This document shows, in pieces, positions 1 to 7,396 of a DNA stretch of 32,184 bases. The notes under the pieces are model-generated. The model did no database searches. It saw only the letters and a list, made by a program, of their open reading frames with translations, and was not told the DNA's origin. Numbering within the stretch: the stretch's first letter is position 1; each line of letters starts with the position of its first letter. Position numbers and translations under genes: made by a program. This DNA is from Flavonifractor sp. An82 (GTDB lineage Bacteria > Bacillota > Clostridia > Oscillospirales > Oscillospiraceae): contig NZ_NFHG01000025.1 in assembly GCF_002159265.1 (NCBI RefSeq), positions 1 through 32,184 of the forward strand. The letters run 5' to 3'.

Positions 1-390
1 GTCCGACAGTTTCACGCTGTCAATGCTCCGGGACCCAAGGGGGTCCTCTTTCAGGACGGACATCAGGTATTCCCGGCCCTTCACGGTGCTCCGCTTGACA
101 TTTTTCCTATGGCTGTTCTGCCGGGCGTAAAGCTGGCAGACCGTCATCTTCTTGCCGATGGTGTCGATCCCATCGTTAATGTCACGCAGGATCTCCTTCA
201 CCTTCTCACGGAGCGAAACATCGTCCCGCTTGCCCGTGGGGGTCTTGTCGGTGGGGACCAGTTTCCAGGCATACACGAATTGAGTCTTTCCGCAGGCGTC
301 CGTGTACTTGTAAGCGTATCTTCCGTCTTTTCTCTGGCTCTCTCCAGTTCTTAAAATTCGACCTTTGCTATCGCGTCTTTTCTCTGACAT
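1..390 (-). CDS. int: Tn916-family tyrosine recombinase (integrase), N-terminal part; runs off the left edge
   Basis: Reading the minus strand from an ATG at 390 gives 130 codons that stay open to the window edge. The protein begins MSEKRRDSKGRILRTGESQR and continues with GRYAYKYTDACGKTQFVYAWKL and KKMTVCQLYARQNS. This is the N-terminal arm-type DNA-binding domain and the start of the core-binding domain of Tn916/Tn1545 integrases. The catalytic domain with the R-H-R-Y residues lies off the window. Family knowledge: these enzymes excise and integrate conjugative transposons through short coupling sequences, working with a small Xis. In Tn916 int reads outward at one end of the element, so the genes to the right would be inside the element. 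No xis is seen upstream; the 5' flank is instead the cut mntP gene. The family assignment is firm. Confidence 0.93.
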   Translation of the reverse strand, partial: MSEKRRDSKGRILRTGESQRKDGRYAYKYTDACGKTQFVYAWKLVPTDKTPTGKRDDVSLREKVKEILRDINDGIDTIGKKMTVCQLYARQNSHRKNVKRSTVKGREYLMSVLKEDPLGSRSIDSVKLSD

Positions 391-758
391 GATGTAAAGC
401 TCCCTTCCATCGCTGGAATGAGCCTCGATATGGCAGCGGGGATCATTACCTTTGCGGCAATCGATGCAGAGTTCGATGTGGACGTTTCTTTTATTGTTTC
501 TCTCAGCATATTCAAACCTATCAGAGTCAATAGAATGAAAGACAGAATACGAGAGATAGGCGCGATGTACTGAATTACGGTTTCCCCACATAAAAAGCCG
601 AGAAGGGGCATAATTGACTGAAAGCCGCCAAAATACAGGCCGGTTACAATACACGCTTTTTTACATTGTCCTTGAATAGTTAATCCTTTGCCCACAGAAA
701 CGGCAAAAGCATCCATCGCAAGACCAACTGCAATTAAAAGCATTTCTACTCCGTTCAA
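351..758 (-). pseudogene. mntP: Truncated manganese efflux pump (MntP/YebN family)
   Basis: The frame begins with a TTG at 758, preceded by GGAGGGG at a good distance. The first 91 residues or so (down to about position 488) match the MntP family: the membrane segments around LLIAVGLAMDAFAVSVGKGL, GFQSIMPLLGFLCG and ILSFILLTLIGLNMLRE are typical, including the conserved aspartate in MDAF. MntP proteins are about 185 residues with six helices and export Mn2+. Here the second half, with the repeated Asp-containing helix, is missing. The frame runs on as unrelated residues into the 5' end of int. It starts 24 bases after the ABC gene at 783, so it was probably the last gene of that operon before the integrase end joined it. 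The remnant is very unlikely to work as a pump. Confidence 0.8.
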
Positions 759-782
759 CTATGCCCCTCCTTCAGCTCCGAT

Positions 783-2519
783 TTACACAGCCCAGCCAAG
801 GCTCTCTTGCTGAATACGGAACAGCTTATGATACAGACCGTTCTTCTTCATCAGCTCATCGTGGGTTCCATGCTCTACCAACCGTCCATTGTCAAGAACA
901 AGGATCTGGTCCGCATCCACAACTGTACGGAGGCGGTGGGCGATCATAATAACCGTTTTACCTTCCACCAGTTTGGCAATCGCCTTTTGAACCAAGACTT
1001 CATTCTCCGGGTCAAGGGATGCTGTTGCCTCATCAAGCAGAATAATGGGAGCGTTTTTCAGCAAGGCGCGGGCGATGGAAATACGCTGGCGCTCACCGCC
1101 GGAAAGGGTGCTGCCGTTTTCGCCGAGAACCGTCTGATACCCGTCCGGCATCTCCCGGACAAATTCATCACAATAGGCGGCTTTGGCAGCAGCAATTACC
1201 TGATCGTCTGTTGCGTTTGGATTGCCAAGACGGATATTGTTCATAACCGTATCATTGAACAGGGTCACATCCTGGAACACGAAGGACATATAAGACATGA
1301 GGCTTTCCGGCTCCATACTCTTGATGTCTTTTCCGCCCACGGTGATCTTACCCTGCTGGACATCCCAAAAGCGGGAAATCAGTTTGGAAATCGTGCTTTT
1401 ACCGGAACCGGACGGGCCAACGAGGGCAGTTACGCTTCCCTGGGGGATTTTGCAAGAAACATCTTTGATGACATCTTCCTGATTGTAGGCAAAGGTCACA
1501 TGGGAAAGCTCAATATCACAGTTCGGGACCGTTTTCCCTTCACCGTCCATTGCAGGAGTGGTGAGCAGGGTACGCATACGGCTTGTGACCACATTCAAAT
1601 TCAGCAACGAGGACAAATTTGCCAGGATTGACAGGATCGGGCCGTAAATCCGTGTTACCATCAACAGGAACATAAGCAGCGGAAGAAGCTCGATCTGCCC
1701 ATTCGTCAAGAGGATAGCACCGACAAAGATTGTGATACCAACGCCTGCCTGCAAAATCATACTGGCACTGGACATGAACACACCGACAGCCATTTCTACC
1801 TTGATGGCGATTTTTTTCATGGCAAGCAGAGCCTTATCCAACGCACTGAAATGAGAGCCGGACAGCCCGCAGGACTTGATGATCTTCATGCCTTCCAGGT
1901 ATTCCTGTACCTGGTCAGAGGCAGCCAGCTTTGCGTCAACCTGCTTTTCAAACAGTTTCTTTTGATGGTTCCGACTGAGCCAGATAATGAGGAAGGCAAT
2001 CGGAACCGTGATGAATACGCACAGAGCAAGCCGCCAGTCAAAGAAGGCCAGCAGGATGCAGGTCAGGGTCACCGTGATGCCGTTTGCAATCAGCGGAGGG
2101 ATCGTGCTGCTGAGCAGGGACTCCATGCTGCTGCAATCTGCCATCATATTCGTGGTCAGTTCGGAAAGGTCCTTGGTGTTAAAGAAATTCATAGGGAGTT
2201 TCCGAAGATGCTCCGCAATCCGCAGCCGGGTCGTGTTTGACTCCTTATACGAGGCAATATAGGTTTTGCGGTAATCGTTTTTGGCGGCCAGAAATACCAG
2301 GATGGCCGAAACAATACCTGCGCCCCACAGCATCCAGATATGGTTCCACTGAATGGAGCCGCCACTGACAAAGGGTGTCAGAATTTCACTGAAAATCATA
2401 ACAGTTACACAGAACGGCAGAAGCATAGCGAGGTTCGTCAATGTGCAGGCGAAGATTGCTTTTTTCAGATCTGCGTAACCCTTGTCTGATAAAAAGAGAG
2501 CTTTTTGTAATCTGCTCAT
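783..2519 (-). CDS. ABC transporter, fused permease/ATPase half-transporter (second of a pair)
   Basis: 578 residues from the ATG at 2519, which sits two bases after the stop of the upstream ABC gene; AAAGGCGGTG precedes it. The N-terminal ~320 residues form a six-helix exporter-type (ABC type 1) membrane domain. The ATPase domain has Walker A GPSGSGKST (about residue 367), signature LSGGERQRIS (about 473), Walker B IILLDEAT (about 497) and the H-loop IAHRLRTV. Being a half-size protein next to a second half-size protein, it most likely forms a heterodimer with it. Pairs of this kind coupled to ECF genes and an AraC regulator recall the YbtP/YbtQ and IrtA/IrtB group, exporter-fold proteins that import siderophores. 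That substrate is an inference; a peptide or drug exporter is the alternative. Confidence 0.9.
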   Translation of the reverse strand: MSRLQKALFLSDKGYADLKKAIFACTLTNLAMLLPFCVTVMIFSEILTPFVSGGSIQWNHIWMLWGAGIVSAILVFLAAKNDYRKTYIASYKESNTTRLRIAEHLRKLPMNFFNTKDLSELTTNMMADCSSMESLLSSTIPPLIANGITVTLTCILLAFFDWRLALCVFITVPIAFLIIWLSRNHQKKLFEKQVDAKLAASDQVQEYLEGMKIIKSCGLSGSHFSALDKALLAMKKIAIKVEMAVGVFMSSASMILQAGVGITIFVGAILLTNGQIELLPLLMFLLMVTRIYGPILSILANLSSLLNLNVVTSRMRTLLTTPAMDGEGKTVPNCDIELSHVTFAYNQEDVIKDVSCKIPQGSVTALVGPSGSGKSTISKLISRFWDVQQGKITVGGKDIKSMEPESLMSYMSFVFQDVTLFNDTVMNNIRLGNPNATDDQVIAAAKAAYCDEFVREMPDGYQTVLGENGSTLSGGERQRISIARALLKNAPIILLDEATASLDPENEVLVQKAIAKLVEGKTVIMIAHRLRTVVDADQILVLDNGRLVEHGTHDELMKKNGLYHKLFRIQQESLGWAV

Positions 2520-2521
2520 AG

Positions 2522-4336
2522 TTACACCGCCTTTCCGCTGATTTTCCAGCCAATCGCTTCTGTATAGTGGTTCCACATCTGTGCATAGCGTCCGCCTGCG
2601 GCCACCAGCTCGTCATGTTTTCCTTCTTCGACCAGGTGACCTTTCTCCATGACGATGATCTTATCTGCATTGCGGATCGTGGAGAGGCGGTGTGCAATGA
2701 TGATAACTGTCTTACCATGCATCAGCTTTTCAAAGGCTTTCTGGATCAGATATTCATTCTCCGGGTCGCTGAACGCCGTTGCCTCATCCAGCACGATGAT
2801 AGGCGAGTCTTTGATAATAGCCCGCGCAATGGCAATCCGCTGGCGCTCGCCGCCAGAGAGGTGGATGCCTTTGGAGCCGACCACCGTGTGATACCCGTTG
2901 GGCAGTTTGGAGATAAATTCGTGGCATTGAGCCGCTTTCGCCGCCGCAATCACTTGTTCCTCACTGGCCGAAGGGTTGCCCATGCGGATATTATCCAAAA
3001 TGCTCTGCTTGAACAGGAAAATATCCTGGAACACAAAGCTGACATGGTGCATCAGGTCATCCTCCGCCATATCTCGCACATCTACACCGCCGATGGTAAT
3101 GCTGCCGGAAGATACATCCCAAAACCGGGAAATCAGATTGGCAATCGTACTCTTGCCACCGCCGGACGGGCCAACAATAGCCGTGATTTGTCCCTGCTTC
3201 GCAACGAAGGAAACATCCTCCAGCGCCTTTTCGTGTGTATCTCCCGTGTAAGAAAAGCTGACATCCTTGAAAGCAACATCATCATTGGCGGGTTTCTTGG
3301 GATGGCTCGTTTCCGGCATTTCGGGGATGTTCAGAATTTCATCCATCCGAGCTACGTTTCCATCAATCTGCATGAACGACTCGGAGATATACATGATCTT
3401 GTTCAACACGCCGGAAATTGCGGGTACAAAGAGCAGATAGAAAATGAAGGTCATGGCAAACCCAGCAAAATCATCCGACCTGGAGCCGATTAAAATTCCG
3501 ACGGGTACAAGGATCAGATAAACATTATTGATGATTGTGGTGAAGGCGGGCATACAGTTCTGCCAGCCCAGGGAAAATTTCAGGACCCACTCTGTATATC
3601 CGGTAATCGCTTCTTTGAGCTTTTTGAAAGAGGATGCCGTCTGGTTAAATGCCTTCACAACCGACATTCCACGAACATACTCCACAGAAGCGTTGTTCAT
3701 TTCCTCCAGGGCCTTTTGATACTTGCCCATGTTCTCTTTCATCTCGCCGCTGCCAAAGCCAATAAACTCCGCAACAAACGCCAGAACGATACCGACCAAA
3801 GAGGCAAGCCCGAACCGCCAATCAACGGCCAGTAAAATGATGACCATGACGATGGGGGCTGTGACAGACGCCACGAAATCCGGGAATTGATGGGCAATGA
3901 ACCCTTCCACGCTCTCGATATTCTCATCCATGATTTTACGCAGGCGCCCGCTGCCGATGGTCAAATGATAGCCCAACGGAATTTTGGTGATATGGTCAGC
4001 GAACAAGACCTTCAGCTCGTACAGTGTGCCGAACGCCGCCATGTGGGAACTGAAAATAGCCAGAAAATATAACAGGATATTCGCCACGATCCCGGCGAGC
4101 GCCAGCCATCCATAATTCATGACCATCCCCATATCCAACTGGTCAAGGTTCGGAAAAACACCGATAATTGAGCGGATCATAAAATAGACCGCTATGTACG
4201 GGATGAACGAAGCAATGGCCGCCAGTGACGAAAGAACCGCAGCTAAGAATACAAGGCCCTTTCTGTCAGAAGCCAATTCCATGCATCGTGCCAAACCCGT
4301 CTTTGGTTTTGCCTGTTTCGACTTTGCGTTTGACAT
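2522..4336 (-). CDS. ABC transporter, fused permease/ATPase half-transporter (first of a pair)
   Basis: 604 residues, ATG at 4336 after a strong GGAGGG. Residues ~30-330 are an exporter-fold membrane domain with six hydrophobic segments. The ATPase domain carries Walker A GPSGGGKST (about residue 392), signature LSGGERQRIA (about 495), Walker B IIVLDEAT (about 515) and IAHRLSTI. It is the first gene of a short operon with the ABC gene at 783 and the broken mntP. The operon has its own promoter with an AraC-type box (4397-4459) and a terminator-like hairpin (4362-4395) just upstream of the ribosome binding site, so its expression is probably tied to the ECF genes upstream. It is the likely heterodimer partner of its neighbour. 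The transported compound is not known from sequence. Confidence 0.9.
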   Translation of the reverse strand: MSNAKSKQAKPKTGLARCMELASDRKGLVFLAAVLSSLAAIASFIPYIAVYFMIRSIIGVFPNLDQLDMGMVMNYGWLALAGIVANILLYFLAIFSSHMAAFGTLYELKVLFADHITKIPLGYHLTIGSGRLRKIMDENIESVEGFIAHQFPDFVASVTAPIVMVIILLAVDWRFGLASLVGIVLAFVAEFIGFGSGEMKENMGKYQKALEEMNNASVEYVRGMSVVKAFNQTASSFKKLKEAITGYTEWVLKFSLGWQNCMPAFTTIINNVYLILVPVGILIGSRSDDFAGFAMTFIFYLLFVPAISGVLNKIMYISESFMQIDGNVARMDEILNIPEMPETSHPKKPANDDVAFKDVSFSYTGDTHEKALEDVSFVAKQGQITAIVGPSGGGKSTIANLISRFWDVSSGSITIGGVDVRDMAEDDLMHHVSFVFQDIFLFKQSILDNIRMGNPSASEEQVIAAAKAAQCHEFISKLPNGYHTVVGSKGIHLSGGERQRIAIARAIIKDSPIIVLDEATAFSDPENEYLIQKAFEKLMHGKTVIIIAHRLSTIRNADKIIVMEKGHLVEEGKHDELVAAGGRYAQMWNHYTEAIGWKISGKAV

Positions 4337-4361
4337 AGCATGAACCCTCCTTAAAAGTGAA

Positions 4362-4395
4362 AATGGCGAGGTTAGAAATTGCTAACCTCGCCATT
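4362..4395 (-). terminator. Attenuator-like hairpin in the leader of the ABC operon
   Basis: A perfect 14-bp stem (AATGGCGAGGTTAG paired with CTAACCTCGCCATT) with a six-base loop. On the minus strand it is followed by TTTTCACTTTT and then the ribosome binding site of the ABC gene at 4336. It lies downstream of the likely -10 at 4397-4402, so it falls inside the leader RNA of its own operon rather than only ending mptD. The GGTTAG...CTAAC core recurs in the hairpin before ecfT (7288-7320). Confidence 0.7.
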
Positions 4396-4396
4396 C

Positions 4397-4459
4397 ATTT
4401 TATCAACCTTTGAAATTGCCTGCTACTCCATACCTCTGTTCCGGCGCCAAAAATAGCCC
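4397..4459 (-). promoter_or_regulatory. AraC-type activator-dependent promoter of the ABC operon
   Basis: On the minus strand: GGGCT-A-TTTTT (about 4449-4459), ten variable bases, the box ACAGAGGTATGGAGTAG (4423-4439), 20 bases, then a -10-like TAAAAT (4397-4402). No -35 hexamer is present where one would be needed. The same arrangement with identical spacing is found upstream of ecfT (7323-7385), which is the main evidence that both are bound by one regulator, most simply the AraC protein encoded at 7397-8344. Confidence 0.65.
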
Positions 4460-4495
4460 AAAGATACCAGAGAGTTAGCCGCAACTATATCGTGC

Positions 4496-5113
4496 TTAGA
4501 CAATGCCCGCCTTCTGGAAATGCTTTTTGAACACGCCTTTTGCAATCAAAGCGCCGACGATGCCTGCAACGAAGGTCACAACAGCAATGATGACTACCAT
4601 TGTTCCATTCATAAAGCTATGTAGCTCCGTCAGATACTCGGCACTCACGCCGTTAGAGGTGGACATATCATCCACATAGCCGGTCATGATGACCATAGGG
4701 AGATAGGTGCCCAGCGCAAAGAATGTCATATAGACGGAATAACCAATGGTATTCAGCCAGAAGCTCTTGTAGTGGCCGGCGCGGGCCAGCAGCTCCGCAA
4801 TTACGGCACCGGCAATAAAGCCAACGGCAACCGCCCATCCTGCGCCAATTAGAAACTCGATCAGGCTGATCACCACACCGCTCAAGAGAACGCTCCCAGC
4901 CTTTGGCACTTTAGCGCGCATCAGCATATAGATAATGCCTCCGGGAATTGCAGCAATGGCGCTCCCAAAGGCGAAAGTCACCACGGTAGCTGCGGAGGCA
5001 AAGATGCACACCATTACCACAGCAAAGAATAACACCGTAAAAATGCCCAGCGTGATAAAGTCCTTTGCTTTCATTTTGTCGGATGCCCCGACAGGTTTTG
5101 CTTGTTCACTCAT
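4496..5113 (-). CDS. ECF transporter substrate-binding (S) component, MptD/Trep_Strep family
   Basis: 205 residues, very hydrophobic, with about six membrane segments after a short polar N-terminus (MSEQAKPVGASDKMKAKDFI). Features of the Trep_Strep (PF09605) family visible here are the KDFITLGIFTVLFF start, the small-residue-rich second half of the first helices, and WLNTIGYSVYMTFFALGTYLP. In ECF importers the S protein binds the substrate in the membrane and docks on EcfT with two ATPases, both of which are encoded immediately upstream in the same operon (ecfT, double ecfA, then this gene). Substrates of this S family are poorly defined. The ATG at 5113 follows an AAAGGGG motif. The gene ends 160 bases before the next operon, and that gap contains a second promoter. 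Confidence 0.85.
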   Translation of the reverse strand: MSEQAKPVGASDKMKAKDFITLGIFTVLFFAVVMVCIFASAATVVTFAFGSAIAAIPGGIIYMLMRAKVPKAGSVLLSGVVISLIEFLIGAGWAVAVGFIAGAVIAELLARAGHYKSFWLNTIGYSVYMTFFALGTYLPMVIMTGYVDDMSTSNGVSAEYLTELHSFMNGTMVVIIAVVTFVAGIVGALIAKGVFKKHFQKAGIV

Positions 5114-5145
5114 ACAGATAGCCCCTTTCTATTATTTGTATATAA

Positions 5146-6558
5146 CTAAGATGAAGTCCTTTCAGCCACGCGAATGACACGGGAACAAATCTTCATCAGT
5201 AGTTCATTGTCATGGGAAATCACCAGGATGGCTTTCCCTCTTTTGGACAGCGCACTTAAAATTCCTGCAACGCTCTCCATGTTTTTGTAGTCCAAGCCGC
5301 TTGTAGGCTCATCAAAAATAAGTACCTCTGCATCCCGGAGTGCCGCAACGCCAATAGCGGTGCGCTGCTTCTGACCGCCAGAGAGGGACATTGGATGCCG
5401 CTCTTTATAAATTGTCAAATTCAGCTCGTCCAGAATATCATCTATTCGTTTTTCATCTTTATCCTTTTGGTCGGACAATGCCAGCAGTAGTTCCTGGTAA
5501 ACGCTATCAGTAAACAGTTGATAGTCCGGGTCCTGCATGACAAGATACGCTTTCTTGATCCGCCGTTTACTTGGAACCGTACTGTTTTTGTATAGAACTT
5601 CTCCATGCAGTTCCTTTTGCAAACCACATAGGGTTCTGGCCAAAGTTGATTTGCCACAACCATTTTTCCCTACCACGCCGACAATTTCTCCAGGGTAGAC
5701 ACAAAAGTTCAGGTGCTGCGCCACGGGTTCTCCCTTTTCATATCCAATCGCCAGATCTCTGACTTCGACAGCCGGGGTATCGTTTCGAGAGGGTGCTGTT
5801 TCGGGAAGCTCTAACCTTGTAGGCGTATAGCTTCTAAGTCCCAGCGCCTTGATTTGCTCGGTACTGAGTAAAGCAAAATCACTGGCGGACCAAGATTGTT
5901 TCAGCTTACCATGCTCCATAAGGACAATGCGGTCGGCAATCCCATTCAAGAAGTAAAGGCGGTGTTCGGATACAATAATCGTTTTTCCCTGCGCCTTAAT
6001 CAGCAAAAGTAGCCGTCGTAGTTCTTGAATGGCCTCCGGGTCCAGGTTTGAGGAAGGCTCGTCCAGAACAAAAATATCAGGGTTTAATGCGTAAACACTG
6101 GCAAATGCTATGGTCTGCTTTTGTCCGCCGGACAAGTCAAACAGGTTGCGATCCTTTAACTTTTCAATATGTAATTCCTGGATAGTCTGTTGGTAACGGT
6201 CCAGCATCACTTGATAGGGCATTCCCTTATTTTCCATACCAAACACAATCTCGCTGTCCGTATCCAGACTAAAAAACTGACTGCGTGGATTTTGGAAGAC
6301 AGAGCCTATCTTGTCCGACAAATCGTGCGGTTGGATCGTGCGGGTATCAACTCCGTCAATGAGAACCGTCCCGGACATTTCCCCTTCGTAAAAGTGGGGA
6401 ATAAGTGTATTTATCAACCTGGTCACACAAGTCTTTCCACATCCAGATTCGCCAGTAAGGACAACACACTCCCCTTTTTCAATCTGCAAATTAAAATTTT
6501 GCAGATTCTCCCGTTCAGCACCGGAATATTGAAAAGATACATGGTCAATATCAATCAT
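5146..6558 (-). CDS. ECF transporter ATPase, two nucleotide-binding domains in one chain
   Basis: About 470 residues. Domain 1 has Walker A GESGCGKT (residues 36-43), LSGGQKQ (about 140) and DEPSSNLD (about 164). Domain 2 has Walker A GKNGCGKST (about 297), LSGGQKQR (about 392) and DEPTSGLD (about 415). Most ECF systems use two separate proteins (EcfA1, EcfA2); here they are joined, as in YkoD-type systems. The start is one of three consecutive ATG codons (6564, 6561, 6558); the third lies eight bases after GGAGG and is preferred. The upstream EcfT stop codon overlaps these ATGs, so the two are translationally coupled. The protein should sit on the inner membrane face and power uptake with EcfT and the MptD-type S protein. 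Confidence 0.9.
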   Translation of the reverse strand: MIDIDHVSFQYSGAERENLQNFNLQIEKGECVVLTGESGCGKTCVTRLINTLIPHFYEGEMSGTVLIDGVDTRTIQPHDLSDKIGSVFQNPRSQFFSLDTDSEIVFGMENKGMPYQVMLDRYQQTIQELHIEKLKDRNLFDLSGGQKQTIAFASVYALNPDIFVLDEPSSNLDPEAIQELRRLLLLIKAQGKTIIVSEHRLYFLNGIADRIVLMEHGKLKQSWSASDFALLSTEQIKALGLRSYTPTRLELPETAPSRNDTPAVEVRDLAIGYEKGEPVAQHLNFCVYPGEIVGVVGKNGCGKSTLARTLCGLQKELHGEVLYKNSTVPSKRRIKKAYLVMQDPDYQLFTDSVYQELLLALSDQKDKDEKRIDDILDELNLTIYKERHPMSLSGGQKQRTAIGVAALRDAEVLIFDEPTSGLDYKNMESVAGILSALSKRGKAILVISHDNELLMKICSRVIRVAERTSS

Positions 6559-6560
6559 CA

Positions 6561-7274
6561 TCATATCCTCCCATATATCTGATATTTGCAGAAAAACAGC
6601 ACCACAAAGGCAACGAGAAAGAAGAACAGTACCATCCAATCTTTAGCATGAACTTTTAGCTGAATGAACGAAGTCCGTTGCGCCGGATTATCAATGCCTC
6701 TCGTCACCGCAGAAGCAGATAATTCTTCTGCAATCGAAGCAGAGCGCATCACGATGGGGATAGCGATTGCCTCCAGAATGAGCATGGGGCGCGTGAATAC
6801 ATTTTTCCAAGAAAGGGCGATGCCTCTTAACTTCATCGCGTCATAAATATTGTGGATCTCCTCACTGAAAGTAGGAAAAAAGCGCAATACCATAGCGAAT
6901 GTAATGGTAATGCTCCGAGGAATTTTTAGCGAGTACATGGCCGCAATCAATTCGCTGACTTTCGTTGTAGCGATAAAGGTTGAAGCAAAGAGTACCACGG
7001 GTATCATTACCCGGATAAACAATGTGAAGATCGACAAAATAGTTTCGATGGCCTGGGGAAGGAAGGCGCAAAGCTGCTGTATGGCCGCAATCACCACATA
7101 AAAGATGATGTATTTCAATACAATCTTTTTCTGCCCCATCAGGCACGAAAGAATACAGATAAAGGAAAAACACACGCTGCCAAGGACAAAATCTTTCAAG
7201 CCAAATACCATGAAGTTGATAAGTAAAAATAAAAGCAACTTGATTCGAGTATCTATGGTCAGCAGGGATACCAC
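6561..7274 (-). CDS. ecfT: ECF transporter transmembrane scaffold protein
   Basis: Up to 237 residues with about five to six membrane helices. EcfT features are the LLTIDTRIKLLLFLLINF start, IPRSITITFAMVLRFFPTFSEE, and the coupling-helix region with DAMKLRGI and SAVTRGIDNP, the two short X-R-G motifs that contact the ATPases. The start is uncertain: the GTG at 7274 lies inside the ribosome binding site AGGAGGTGG, and a CTG at 7265, eight bases after AGGAGG, would fit better, although CTG starts are rare. It is the first gene of the ecfT-ecfA-mptD operon, with an attenuator-like hairpin and an AraC-type promoter just upstream. It anchors the ATPases and S component of the importer. Confidence 0.88.
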   Translation of the reverse strand: MVSLLTIDTRIKLLLFLLINFMVFGLKDFVLGSVCFSFICILSCLMGQKKIVLKYIIFYVVIAAIQQLCAFLPQAIETILSIFTLFIRVMIPVVLFASTFIATTKVSELIAAMYSLKIPRSITITFAMVLRFFPTFSEEIHNIYDAMKLRGIALSWKNVFTRPMLILEAIAIPIVMRSASIAEELSASAVTRGIDNPAQRTSFIQLKVHAKDWMVLFFFLVAFVVLFFCKYQIYGRI

Positions 7275-7280
7275 CTCCTA

Positions 7281-7320
7281 AATAAAAGCCGATGCGTTAG
7301 CATAAACTAACCGCACCGGC
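7281..7320 (-). terminator. Attenuator-like hairpin in the leader of the ECF operon
   Basis: On the minus strand GCCGGTGCGGTTAG and CTAACGCATCGGC form an imperfect stem with a short loop, followed by TTTTATTT and then AGGAGG of ecfT. It is downstream of the TATAAT at 7323-7328, so transcription of the ECF operon must pass through it. The design and the GGTTAG/CTAAC core match the hairpin at 4362-4395. Confidence 0.65.
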
Positions 7321-7322
7321 TC

Positions 7323-7385
7323 ATTATATCTTTTTGCGTAAATTTTTTCTGCTCCATTCCTCTGGAAAGACCTGAAAAACAGCCC
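7323..7385 (-). promoter_or_regulatory. AraC-type activator-dependent promoter of the ECF operon
   Basis: Minus strand: GGGCTGTTTTT (ending at the AGCCC complement 7381-7385), ten bases, the box CCAGAGGAATGGAGCAG (7349-7365), 20 bases, then a perfect -10 TATAAT (7323-7328). There is no -35 hexamer at the expected place. The box differs from the one at 4423-4439 at three of 17 positions, and both spacings are the same. Confidence 0.7.
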
Positions 7386-7396
7386 GTTCTTCCTAT

